Assembly (NCBI GenBank): GCA_012510295.1
Contig: JAAZID010000264.1
Location: 1-5,044, forward strand
Direction: 5' to 3'
DNA length: 5,044 nucleotides
Origin: Methanomicrobiales archaeon
GTDB taxonomy: Archaea > Halobacteriota > Methanomicrobia > Methanomicrobiales > Methanoculleaceae
The notes under the pieces are model-generated. The model worked only from the letters and a program-made list of their open reading frames with translations, did not search any database and had not been told where the DNA came from. Made by a program: the position numbers and the translations under genes. Shown here in pieces: positions 1 through 5,044 of this stretch; positions within the stretch are counted from its first letter, which is position 1; every line of letters begins with the position of its first letter.

Positions 1-28
1 GGAATGTCTGTATAATGGATAATGAGAC

Positions 29-34
29 TTTTTT
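29..34 (+). terminator. Possible oligo-T terminator of an upstream gene
   Basis: Six consecutive T residues sit in an AT-rich stretch at the left edge of the window. Archaeal transcription commonly ends at such U-runs, so this may be the end of a gene lying before the window. No stem is obvious and the upstream gene is not visible, so this is a weak call. Confidence 0.2.
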
Positions 35-70
35 ACTGCTTATTCTATAAATTAGCGCCGTTTGATGCGC

Positions 71-80
71 AAAATATATA
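71..80 (+). promoter_or_regulatory. Archaeal TATA box for the lysine-rich small protein
   Basis: The run AAAATATATA matches the archaeal TATA element, and the purine-rich GCGCAAAA just before it could serve as the TFB-recognition part. Transcription would be expected to begin roughly 25 bases downstream, near 100-105, giving a leader of about 30 bases before the ATG at 135. A second AT-rich stretch (CTATAAATTA, about 45-54) is a weaker alternative. Assigned by sequence and spacing only. Confidence 0.6.
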
Positions 81-108
81 TCCCGGCTGAATAAGAGTAG
101 CTATATCC

Positions 109-126
109 CACCTCGGGAGGGAGGTG
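109..126 (+). promoter_or_regulatory. Hairpin containing the ribosome binding site of the small protein
   Basis: CACCTC (109-114) and GAGGTG (121-126) are perfect 6-bp inverted repeats around the loop GGGAGG. The 3' arm is part of GGGAGGTG, a near-ideal match to the archaeal anti-Shine-Dalgarno sequence, 8 bases before the ATG at 135. The stem would therefore hide the ribosome binding site in the mRNA. The loop itself holds a second GGGAGG that could also pair with CCTC at 111-114. Whether the structure regulates translation is inference. Confidence 0.5.
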
Positions 127-134
127 TGTCACTC

Positions 135-209
135 ATGGCGAAGGATAAGAAGTCAAAGTCTCAGGAGAAGAAGCAGGTAAAAGCCTCGGAGAAGGTAAAG
201 AAGAATTGA
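135..209 (+). CDS. Lysine-rich 24-residue small protein, function unknown
   Basis: An ATG preceded by a strong ribosome binding site (GGGAGGTG, 119-126) and a TATA box at 71-80 opens a 24-codon frame ending in TGA. The product begins MAKDKKSKSQ and has ten lysines, one Asp and two Glu (net charge about +7), four Ser, three Gln and no aromatic residue or cysteine. It has no membrane segment or known motif and is probably disordered; a nucleic-acid- or ribosome-associated role is a guess from charge alone. The gene is convergent with fdhB and separated from it by 154 bases. The promoter, leader and ribosome binding site argue for a real gene, although its length is below normal gene-calling limits. 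An alternative is a short leader peptide or a chance frame. Confidence 0.6.
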   Translation: MAKDKKSKSQEKKQVKASEKVKKN

Positions 210-363
210 TCCGCTATCTCCCTCAAACTCTCTTTTTGAAATCCGCTAATACCCGGGCTCGGAGGTGCACCACTCCGGCCTGTGACTATCACACCATCCC
301 GTTTCATCGGGGATAGCCGACGTTTGCAAATACCTTGCGCACAAAAAAAGAGGGAGATCTTCC
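210..363. other. Intergenic spacer between convergent small gene and fdhB
   Basis: No credible coding frame is seen here. The stretch holds a T5 run at 233-237 that could end the small-protein transcript, a direct repeat of ATCCGCTA (209-216 and 241-248), and ATCCC/GGGAT half-stems near 296-315. It also holds the oligo-T part of the fdh terminator at its right end. A GGAGGTG near 262-268 looks like a ribosome binding site, but no start codon lies at a suitable distance on the plus strand. Confidence 0.5.
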
Positions 364-375
364 TTACTGGAAGAT
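343..375 (-). terminator. Terminator of the fdhAB operon, overlapping the fdhB stop codon
   Basis: On the minus strand a perfect 7-bp inverted repeat (ATCTTCC / GGAAGAT, bases 375-369 and 363-357) encloses a 5-base loop made up of AG and the fdhB stop TAA. CTCCCTC follows, then seven T residues (349-343). Archaeal termination depends mainly on the U-run; the stem may stabilise the 3' end. The stem is partly made from the last codons of fdhB, so the operon ends very compactly. Confidence 0.65.
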
Positions 376-1602
376 GTCAAAGATCTGGTCGTCGCCGGTG
401 TCGGCGAGACGCTTGCGCTCAGTCTTCTCCTCGACAAGTGCGAGGACCGGGAGCTCCATATCCACACCCGGAGTGTGGCCGAACATCTCCTGGAGGTCGA
501 CCTGGAGCGCGTGCATGAAGAGCGAGTTCGGGATATCCATCGCGCAGTGCTCCTCACACTGGCCGCAGTTGATGCATGAGTCCGATATGTGAGCGAACCG
601 GATCAAGTGGAACATGAACGGCGGCGGGATCTGGCCGGGCTCGACCAGGTAGGGTTTCTTCGTGCTGCACTCGACGCAGTAGCAGATCGGACAGTTCTCG
701 ATGCAGGCGTAGCACTTGATGCACCGGGAGGTATCTGCCATGATCTTCTGGAGGCGGTCCTTACCCTCGCCGAGCCCTTCGAAGTAGCGTGTCCGCCACT
801 TGTCGCCGAGCTTCAGCATGGCGCCCTCAACCTTGCCGCGGATCTCGAGTGCCTTTGGTGGTACGGCGTCGGTCTTGACGGCTCCGGCCGCAACGGCCGC
901 ATCGAGCAGGTTTGCACCCTTCTCGGAGCAGACTTCGACGAACGTGGCCTTACCGGCTTTATCGCCGATGACACCCCAGTTTCCGCAGGCGAGGTCGGCC
1001 TGGCGCGGGATCTTCATCTTGCACCGGCGGCAGTTCGACCGGCGACCGTATCCCTCGTCCTCGAGGTCGTCCATCGATATGCCCTTGTGTTCGCCATCCT
1101 TCGTTACGATGATGAACTGGCCCTTATCGATCTCCTCCTTGACGACATCGTCAGGGTCGACCTCGAACTTCTCGCGGATCATCTTCCTGGCGGTCACCGG
1201 GCTTACCGTACCACCACAGTTGAGGCCGATCATCAGGACGTTGTCCAGGTTGATCTGCTTGCGCTTCGCAAGCTCGTATATCCCCATCGCGTCGCAGCCC
1301 TTCACCGTCACAGCGATCTTCATGTTCTCGGCACCATCAAGATAATTCTTGAAGATCTTCGAGAGCAGAAGTGTTCCACAGTGGAGTGAGCCGGCTGTCT
1401 CCGCGATCTCGGCGGGGTCGGTGATGAGCACAGGCACGGCATCATAGACGTCCTGTCCCTTCTTGACTGCAAGGACAGCATCTACCATACCGGTCTTGAG
1501 CGCGTGCGTCAGCAGAGCGGTTACCGCTCCGCCGCACTCGCCCCTCTCCTGGCAGGCGGCGTCGGCTGCCCATGCGTAGACTGAGTCTCCTTTTGCTACC
1601 AT
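364..1602 (-). CDS. fdhB: F420-reducing formate dehydrogenase, beta subunit (FdhB)
   Basis: FdhB receives electrons from the catalytic FdhA subunit and reduces coenzyme F420 through Fe-S clusters and FAD; it is a cytoplasmic protein of the FrhB/FdhB family. The 412 residues carry the family's N-terminal and C-terminal FrhB domains. Visible features are CGG at 23-25, the GCD motif near 102-104, GLNCGG at 126-131 and a CRRC pair at 191-194. Two ferredoxin-type 4Fe-4S motifs lie near the C-terminus: CIKCYACIENCP (Cys 294, 297, 300, 304) and CINCGQCEEHC (Cys 343, 346, 349, 353). The CPICYCVEC segment at 304-312 adds further cysteines. The ATG is preceded by GGAGG inside the end of fdhA, with only 2 bases between the fdhA stop and this start, so the two are surely co-transcribed and probably translationally coupled. 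Length is normal for the family. In methanogens FdhB can also sit in a complex with heterodisulfide reductase; that is known biology, not visible here. Confidence 0.95.
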   Translation of the reverse strand: MVAKGDSVYAWAADAACQERGECGGAVTALLTHALKTGMVDAVLAVKKGQDVYDAVPVLITDPAEIAETAGSLHCGTLLLSKIFKNYLDGAENMKIAVTVKGCDAMGIYELAKRKQINLDNVLMIGLNCGGTVSPVTARKMIREKFEVDPDDVVKEEIDKGQFIIVTKDGEHKGISMDDLEDEGYGRRSNCRRCKMKIPRQADLACGNWGVIGDKAGKATFVEVCSEKGANLLDAAVAAGAVKTDAVPPKALEIRGKVEGAMLKLGDKWRTRYFEGLGEGKDRLQKIMADTSRCIKCYACIENCPICYCVECSTKKPYLVEPGQIPPPFMFHLIRFAHISDSCINCGQCEEHCAMDIPNSLFMHALQVDLQEMFGHTPGVDMELPVLALVEEKTERKRLADTGDDQIFDIFQ

Positions 1603-1604
1603 TT

Positions 1605-3671
1605 TCAGGCCTCCGTAATCTTCTCAACCTTCACAGAGCAGGCCTTGAACTCCGGGATCTTTGCTATCGGGTCGAGAGCGTTGTGAGTCAGTATGTTTGC
1701 TGCACACTCAGCGAAGTGGAACGGCATGAACATGACACCCTTCATGATGTCCGGTGTCACCTTCGCCGGGGCTTCGACGGATCCACGGCGGGTGAGTACA
1801 CGCACCATCTCCTTGTTCTGGATGCCGAGTTCCTTTGCATCCTCCGTGTTGATCTCGATCCAGCCGGTGGGAACCTCCGAATCGAGCGTCTCGGACCGGC
1901 GGGTCATGCTGCCGGTGTGCCAGTGCCAGAGGATACGTCCGGTCGTGAGGACGAACGGATACTCTTCATCGGGGACCTCCGCCGGCGGTTTCCACTCGAT
2001 CGGGGCAAAGACACCGATGCCATCGGGGTGGGAGAACTTCTCACGGTGGAGGATCGGGGTTCCCGGGTGATCCAGGGACGGGCAGGGCCAGTGGAGTGCC
2101 TCAGGCCGCTCGAGCCGCTCGTAGGTCATGCCGTGGTAGGACGGTGTAACCTCAGCAACCTCCTTGAAGACATCCTCAAGGCTCTGGTAGGGGAACTGCT
2201 CCGCGTAGCCCATCTTTGCAGCGAGCTCGCAGAAGATCTGCCAGTCTTCCTTCGCTTCACCGGGTGGGTCCTGGGCCTTGCGCCACATCTGGACACGCCG
2301 CTCGGTGCTGGTCTGGGTGCCGCCACGCTCCGCGTAACAGGCCGCGGGCAGAACGACATCAGCGAGTTCGGCGGTCTCGGTCAGGAAGATATCCTGGACG
2401 ACAAGGAACTCCAGGTTACCGATGGCTTCCCTGACATGGTTGAGGTCCGGGTCGGAGAGCATCGGGTTTTCGCCCATGATGTACATGCACTTGAGTTCGC
2501 CGGGGTTGTCGGTCAGGACATCCATCATGACGGTGACCTCGTAGCCGTTCTTCGGTTCGAAGATGCCGTCAGGGAAGCCCCAGGCGTCAGCGAACTTCTT
2601 GTAAGCAGCCGGGTCGATGACCTTCTGGTAGCCGGTGAAGACGACCGGGAGCGCACCCATATCGCAGGCGCCCTGGACGTTGTTCTGGCCACGGAGTGCG
2701 TTCACGCCGGAACCGGGCTTGCCCAGGTTGCCGGTAAGCATCTGGATGTTTGCGACCGAGCGGACGTTGTCGACGCCGACGGTGTGCTGGGTGATACCCA
2801 TCGAGTAGAGGATTGCGCCGGGCTTCGTGGTGCCGAATATCTCGGCAGCCTGCCTGAGCTGCTCGGCCGGGATGCCGGAGATCTTCGAGACGTTTTCAGG
2901 GCTGTAGTCCTCTTTCATGACGACTTCCTTGAGTTTTTCGAAGTCTCGTGTTCTCTTCTCGACAAACTCCTTGTCTTCCCAGCCGTTCTTGATGATCTCC
3001 TGCATCATGCAGTTGAGTATGGCGACATCGGCGCCGGAGACAAACGGCATGTAGAGGTCGGCCAGCCGGGCGGTCGGGGTGTAGCGCGGGTCGGCACAGA
3101 TGACCTTTGCGCCTTTCTGTTTCGCCTGGACGATCTTCCTCCCGATCAGGGGGTGCTGCTCGAGTGTGTTTGACCCGAGGACGAAGATGCACTCTGATTC
3201 GGCGATATCGCCGATAGAGTTCGTCATCGCGCCGGAGCCGAATGAGGCAGCGAGCCCTGCAACGGTGGATGCGTGGCAGAGCCGGGCGCAGTGGTCGACA
3301 TGCGGGGACTTCATGACGCCGCGGGCGAACTTCATCATCAGGTAGTTCTCTTCATTGGAGACCCGGGCTGATGAGAGCGCCGCGAACTCATCGGGCTTGT
3401 AAGATTTGAATTTCTCCGTGATCAGGTCATAGGCTTCATCCCAGGTCGCCTCGACGAACTTGCCGTCCTTCTTGATGAGCGGTTTTGTAAGACGGTCCGG
3501 GCTGTTCACAAACTCGTGGGCGTAGGTGCCTTTCGGGCAGACCTTTCCCTCATTGACGGGTGAGCGGCGGTACGGTGCGGTTCCAACCACCTTGCCGTCC
3601 TGGACGACGAGGTTGAAACTGCATCCCGTACCGCAGTAGGGGCACGTTGTAGCAACATACTGTAACGTCAT
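1605..3671 (-). CDS. fdhA: Formate dehydrogenase, alpha (catalytic) subunit, Cys form (FdhA)
   Basis: FdhA oxidises formate to CO2 at a molybdenum or tungsten bis-pyranopterin guanine dinucleotide and passes electrons through a 4Fe-4S cluster to FdhB. The 688-residue protein has the N-terminal Fe4S4 domain with Cys 10, 13, 17 and 45 (CPYCGTGC, then VCPKGTY). The metal-ligand region is DHCARLCHAS (126-135), where Cys132 takes the place of the selenocysteine found in some formate dehydrogenases and is followed by the conserved His133. The large molybdopterin oxidoreductase domain includes LGSNTLEQHP (165-174). The C-terminal dinucleotide-binding domain begins around VLTTGRILWHWHTGSMTRRS. No twin-arginine signal is present, so the enzyme is cytoplasmic. 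The ATG is preceded by GAGGCGAT six bases upstream, a one-mismatch ribosome binding site. Length and motifs are complete. It is the first gene of a two-gene operon; no fdhC formate transporter is visible in this window. Confidence 0.96.
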   Translation of the reverse strand: MTLQYVATTCPYCGTGCSFNLVVQDGKVVGTAPYRRSPVNEGKVCPKGTYAHEFVNSPDRLTKPLIKKDGKFVEATWDEAYDLITEKFKSYKPDEFAALSSARVSNEENYLMMKFARGVMKSPHVDHCARLCHASTVAGLAASFGSGAMTNSIGDIAESECIFVLGSNTLEQHPLIGRKIVQAKQKGAKVICADPRYTPTARLADLYMPFVSGADVAILNCMMQEIIKNGWEDKEFVEKRTRDFEKLKEVVMKEDYSPENVSKISGIPAEQLRQAAEIFGTTKPGAILYSMGITQHTVGVDNVRSVANIQMLTGNLGKPGSGVNALRGQNNVQGACDMGALPVVFTGYQKVIDPAAYKKFADAWGFPDGIFEPKNGYEVTVMMDVLTDNPGELKCMYIMGENPMLSDPDLNHVREAIGNLEFLVVQDIFLTETAELADVVLPAACYAERGGTQTSTERRVQMWRKAQDPPGEAKEDWQIFCELAAKMGYAEQFPYQSLEDVFKEVAEVTPSYHGMTYERLERPEALHWPCPSLDHPGTPILHREKFSHPDGIGVFAPIEWKPPAEVPDEEYPFVLTTGRILWHWHTGSMTRRSETLDSEVPTGWIEINTEDAKELGIQNKEMVRVLTRRGSVEAPAKVTPDIMKGVMFMPFHFAECAANILTHNALDPIAKIPEFKACSVKVEKITEA

Positions 3672-3678
3672 GTATCTA

Positions 3679-3693
3679 TCGCCTCTCTGGCGA
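3679..3693 (-). promoter_or_regulatory. Leader hairpin overlapping the fdhA ribosome binding site
   Basis: TCGCC and GGCGA form a perfect 5-bp stem around a 5-base loop (AGAGA on the minus strand). The loop end and 3' arm contain AGAGGCGA, the probable ribosome binding site, just upstream of the fdhA ATG. The predicted transcript start near 3698 would make this hairpin almost the whole 5' leader. A role in setting or regulating translation is inference; a 5-bp stem could also be chance. Confidence 0.4.
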
Positions 3694-3716
3694 CCGAATA
3701 TCTGGTGTTAAGCTAC

Positions 3717-3728
3717 TTAAATTATAAT
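3717..3728 (-). promoter_or_regulatory. TATA-like promoter element of fdhAB
   Basis: The minus strand reads ATTATAATTTAA, an AT-only 12-mer in a locally AT-rich stretch, about 50 bases upstream of the fdhA ATG. With the usual archaeal spacing the transcript would start near 3698. The element is nearly symmetric, so it could also drive transcription on the plus strand toward the divergent zinc-ribbon gene. Confidence 0.5.
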
Positions 3729-3817
3729 GGTTAACTTGTTCTGCCCAAACTTTTCCGGTGATCCTGTCAGGTCAAAAACGGATCGTATGGCTCTATCGAG
3801 ATTCTGGGCGGAGGACC

Positions 3818-3839
3818 ATCCATGGATTCTGGATATCCA
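3818..3839. repeat. Two adjacent 10-bp palindromes in the divergent intergenic region
   Basis: ATCCATGGAT (3818-3827) and TGGATATCCA (3830-3839) are each perfectly self-complementary and lie 2 bases apart, so the half-site ATCCA/TGGAT occurs four times in 22 bases. Such repeated dyads between divergent genes are typical of operators for dimeric regulators. They lie about 150 bases upstream of fdhA and 73 bases before the preferred start of the zinc-ribbon gene. They also overlap the alternative ATG at 3822. No binding protein is identified. Confidence 0.4.
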
Positions 3840-3911
3840 TGCCCACCCAGGTCAGGCATATGTGTTCAACCAGCCTTCCCGGGGGACAGGGGTACTGCCG
3901 ACCGGAGGAAT

Positions 3912-4571
3912 ATGTTCTTATCAGCGGACGCCCACACCTTTCGTACACCTGGACAGGAGAGCATTGCCATCACAAAGAATATATTGCCGATTCCGCCGAT
4001 GCTTGTCGATCTCATAGGTAGCGCCCTGGCAGCGATGGATGGCATGAAATTCACCGACCTCGCCGCTTGCCCATCATGTGATGGTCCGGTGACCGGGCAC
4101 GATCTGCGGGCAAAGCGGTTTGCCGTCATGCTCGAAGATGGGGAGGAGCGCACTATCAGGGTCTCAGTGAAGCGCTTTTACTGCCAGAACTGCGGCCGCC
4201 TCTGCTACGCTGATGCGCCTTTCTATCCGGATACGCGCCTTGCAGCGCCGATCGTCGACCTCTGTATCCTCCTCTCTGAGCAGATGCCGTTCAACCGGGT
4301 GGCGCAGCATCTCAGGGCTATGGGGATCATCGTGGATCGCGGAACGATCCGGAACTACGCCTCCCGGGATTTCGGCACGATACCGGCGACTGAACTCTTC
4401 GGTATCCCCTTACCCCTCTCGCTTTTGAACCTCGCCATCTCCACCCTCGGGCGTGAGAGGTGTCCCATCATAGGGGCAGAAGCGCTCACCGCCTGTGGTT
4501 TCCCATCCGCAGACCGGACAGCGCCTCACAGCAAGGGGCCTCTTAAAGAGCGGGATCAGCGGTATAACTAA
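3912..4571 (+). CDS. Zinc-ribbon / helix-turn-helix protein, transposase-like DNA-binding domain, function unknown
   Basis: The product (219 aa from the ATG at 3912) has two CxxC knuckles, CPSC at 53-56 and CQNC at 91-94, separated by a lysine/arginine-containing segment. This is the layout of a zinc ribbon at the N-terminus of IS-type transposases. An FYPDTRLAAPIVDL stretch follows, then a helix-turn-helix-like region (about 120-150, QMPFNRVAQHLRAMGIIVDRGTIRNYA). No DDE catalytic domain follows; the ORF stops about 70 residues later. It may be a truncated transposase or a domesticated stand-alone DNA-binding protein. Start choice is uncertain. ATG 3912 has GGAGG only 3 bases upstream. An in-frame ATG at 3822 has GGAGG at a better 7-base distance but would add 30 low-complexity Pro/Gly/Arg/Cys-rich residues, so I prefer 3912. 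The last 54 codons lie antisense to the membrane zinc-ribbon gene. It is divergent from fdhA. Confidence 0.6.
   Translation: MFLSADAHTFRTPGQESIAITKNILPIPPMLVDLIGSALAAMDGMKFTDLAACPSCDGPVTGHDLRAKRFAVMLEDGEERTIRVSVKRFYCQNCGRLCYADAPFYPDTRLAAPIVDLCILLSEQMPFNRVAQHLRAMGIIVDRGTIRNYASRDFGTIPATELFGIPLPLSLLNLAISTLGRERCPIIGAEALTACGFPSADRTAPHSKGPLKERDQRYN
4379..4406 (-). terminator. Possible 3' hairpin after the mfnF-like operon
   Basis: GATACCG and CGGTATC form a perfect 7-bp inverted repeat with a 14-base loop, beginning 3 bases past the stop codon of the membrane zinc-ribbon gene on the minus strand. No U-run follows, so this is at best a 3'-end stabilising structure rather than a standard archaeal terminator. 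It lies inside the coding frame of the plus-strand zinc-ribbon gene and may be chance. Confidence 0.25.
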
Positions 4572-4652
4572 GAAGAGGAAGAAGAGTGGAAATCCGAGGG
4601 CGAACGAGATCGCCGTGATGCCGACAGATACCGCGATCAGGATGAGGGTCAG
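4410..4652 (-). CDS. Small membrane-anchored zinc-ribbon protein, function unknown
   Basis: This minus-strand frame encodes about 80 residues. A very hydrophobic N-terminal half (about 1-36) could form one long or two short membrane helices (e.g. ITAISFALGFPLFFLFLVI). It is followed by basic residues (FKRPLAVRR), which suggest the C-terminus is cytoplasmic. The C-terminal part carries a zinc-ribbon-like motif: CPVCGW at 45-50, then FCPYDGTPL at 58-66. The fourth ligand position is Asp, as in the FCPxDGTPL knuckles seen in other prokaryotic proteins. The frame has no ATG, GTG or TTG upstream within the stretch checked. The start given is the CTG at 4652, which overlaps the mfnF-like stop as CTGA, where ATGA would be usual. 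A GGGAGGTGG lies upstream at 4680-4672. The start is therefore provisional: a non-standard start, a base change or an error are all possible. Probably co-transcribed with the mfnF-like gene. Confidence 0.55.
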   Translation of the reverse strand: MTLILIAVSVGITAISFALGFPLFFLFLVIPLIPLFKRPLAVRRCPVCGWETTGGERFCPYDGTPLTPEGGDGEVQKREG

Positions 4653-5044
4653 TCTCCAGCGACCCGTAGCGCCACCTCCCTGACCGCATGCGCAGGCAGT
4701 GCATCCGCGACCTTCCCGAGTTCCCGGTTCAGCGTCACGCCGTCGATTTCCCGGGCGAAGAGGTCCGCTCCTATCCCCGCTGTGATCACCCGCTCGGCAC
4801 CACTCTGGAAGAGTGCGCGCCCCACCGCGCGGGTTATCAATGTTCGCTGTGCCTGCCAGAACTCCCGGGCGACCTGGAGGGCCCCGTCTCGCCCTATCTC
4901 ATCGATATCGGCGCAAACGACGTGCGCAAGTCTCCTGAGTGCTGCATCCGGGGTTTTTTCGCCGTTATCCGGGGCTGGGCAGGTGTAGTCCCCGGGGGTG
5001 ATATGGCCGAGTGCGAGGTGTGCATCGGCGCTTGCAGCGAAGTA
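4649..5044 (-). CDS. mfnF: MfnF-like methanofuran biosynthesis protein, C-terminal part (5' end beyond window)
   Basis: The last 131 residues of a protein are visible; the frame is open to the window edge, so the start lies outside. The fragment begins with a FAASADAHLALG segment. It continues through PDAALRRLAHVVCADIDE (about 32-49) and ends with the glycine-rich strand-turn RVITAGIGADLFARE (about 85-99), which resembles the adenosine-binding part of ASKHA-fold proteins. This pattern fits the hydantoinase/oxoprolinase-like 'H4MPT-linked C1 transfer pathway' proteins. Their methanogen member MfnF joins the aminomethylfuran diphosphate to gamma-glutamyltyramine in methanofuran synthesis. The assignment comes from family recognition of the C-terminal part only, so another member of the same superfamily is possible. 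The stop codon overlaps the following small membrane gene by a few bases, indicating an operon. Confidence 0.6.
   Translation of the reverse strand, partial: YFAASADAHLALGHITPGDYTCPAPDNGEKTPDAALRRLAHVVCADIDEIGRDGALQVAREFWQAQRTLITRAVGRALFQSGAERVITAGIGADLFAREIDGVTLNRELGKVADALPAHAVREVALRVAGD

Noticed and set aside
262..284. GGAGGTG followed by a GTG start on the plus strand
   Set aside because: The spacing between the ribosome-binding-like motif and the GTG is about 15 bases, and the frame then runs antisense into fdhB; no protein-like features.
246..557. Minus-strand frame of 103 codons rich in Arg and Ser
   Set aside because: It is an out-of-frame shadow of the fdhB 3' end that runs through the operon terminator.
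589..1389. Plus-strand open frame of 266 codons opposite fdhB
   Set aside because: It is antisense to a clear FdhB with two ferredoxin motifs, has no credible ribosome binding site and contains no recognisable motif.
1600..1610. Possible fdhA-fdhB fusion or frameshift
   Set aside because: The fdhA stop (TGA) and fdhB ATG are distinct, 2 bases apart, with a ribosome binding site upstream; this is normal tight operon spacing.
1572..3173. Plus-strand open frame of 533 codons opposite fdhA
   Set aside because: It is antisense to a complete, motif-verified FdhA in a GC-rich gene. The translation is rich in Leu, Val, Asp, Gly and Arg with no recognisable domain, as expected of a shadow frame.
1..5044. 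CRISPR arrays, tRNA or rRNA genes, complete insertion sequence
   Set aside because: I saw no regularly spaced repeats, cloverleaf-like sequence, rRNA-like sequence or paired terminal inverted repeats around the transposase-like gene when reading by eye.

Overview
The window looks like chromosomal DNA of a methanogenic archaeon, most likely of the Methanomicrobiales (Methanoculleus-like). This rests on F420-type formate dehydrogenase subunits, a methanofuran-biosynthesis-like gene, archaeal TATA boxes, GGAGGTG-type ribosome binding sites and GC-rich genes with AT-rich promoters. The genus is an inference from memory of protein families; no search was run.

Layout, left to right. Bases 1-134 are AT-rich and carry a good TATA box and a strong ribosome binding site for a 24-residue lysine-rich small protein (135-209, plus). 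A 154-base spacer follows (210-363); its right end holds the transcription terminator of the fdh operon. The fdhAB operon fills 364-3671 on the minus strand. fdhA (Mo/W-bisPGD catalytic subunit, 688 aa, cysteine rather than selenocysteine at the metal ligand) comes first. It is followed after 2 bases by fdhB (412 aa, FrhB/FdhB-type F420-reducing iron-sulfur flavoprotein). The promoter and a short hairpin leader lie at about 3672-3728. Bases 3672-3911 form a divergent intergenic region with two adjacent 10-bp palindromes. From there a plus-strand gene reads away (about 3912-4571); it encodes a two-CxxC zinc-ribbon plus helix-turn-helix protein resembling the DNA-binding end of a transposase, without a catalytic domain.

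The right end (4410-5044, minus) holds the 3' part of a gene resembling mfnF (methanofuran synthesis). It overlaps a short gene for a membrane-anchored zinc-ribbon protein that has no ATG, GTG or TTG start in frame. The last part of the plus-strand zinc-ribbon ORF lies antisense to this small gene.

How they work together: FdhAB oxidises formate and reduces F420, feeding electrons to methanogenesis. MfnF would supply methanofuran, the CO2-accepting C1 carrier of the same pathway. The small protein, the divergent zinc-ribbon protein and the membrane zinc-ribbon protein have no known function. I did not find a clearly new multi-gene system; the most interesting items are these three small, poorly described genes and the RNA hairpins that overlap ribosome binding sites.
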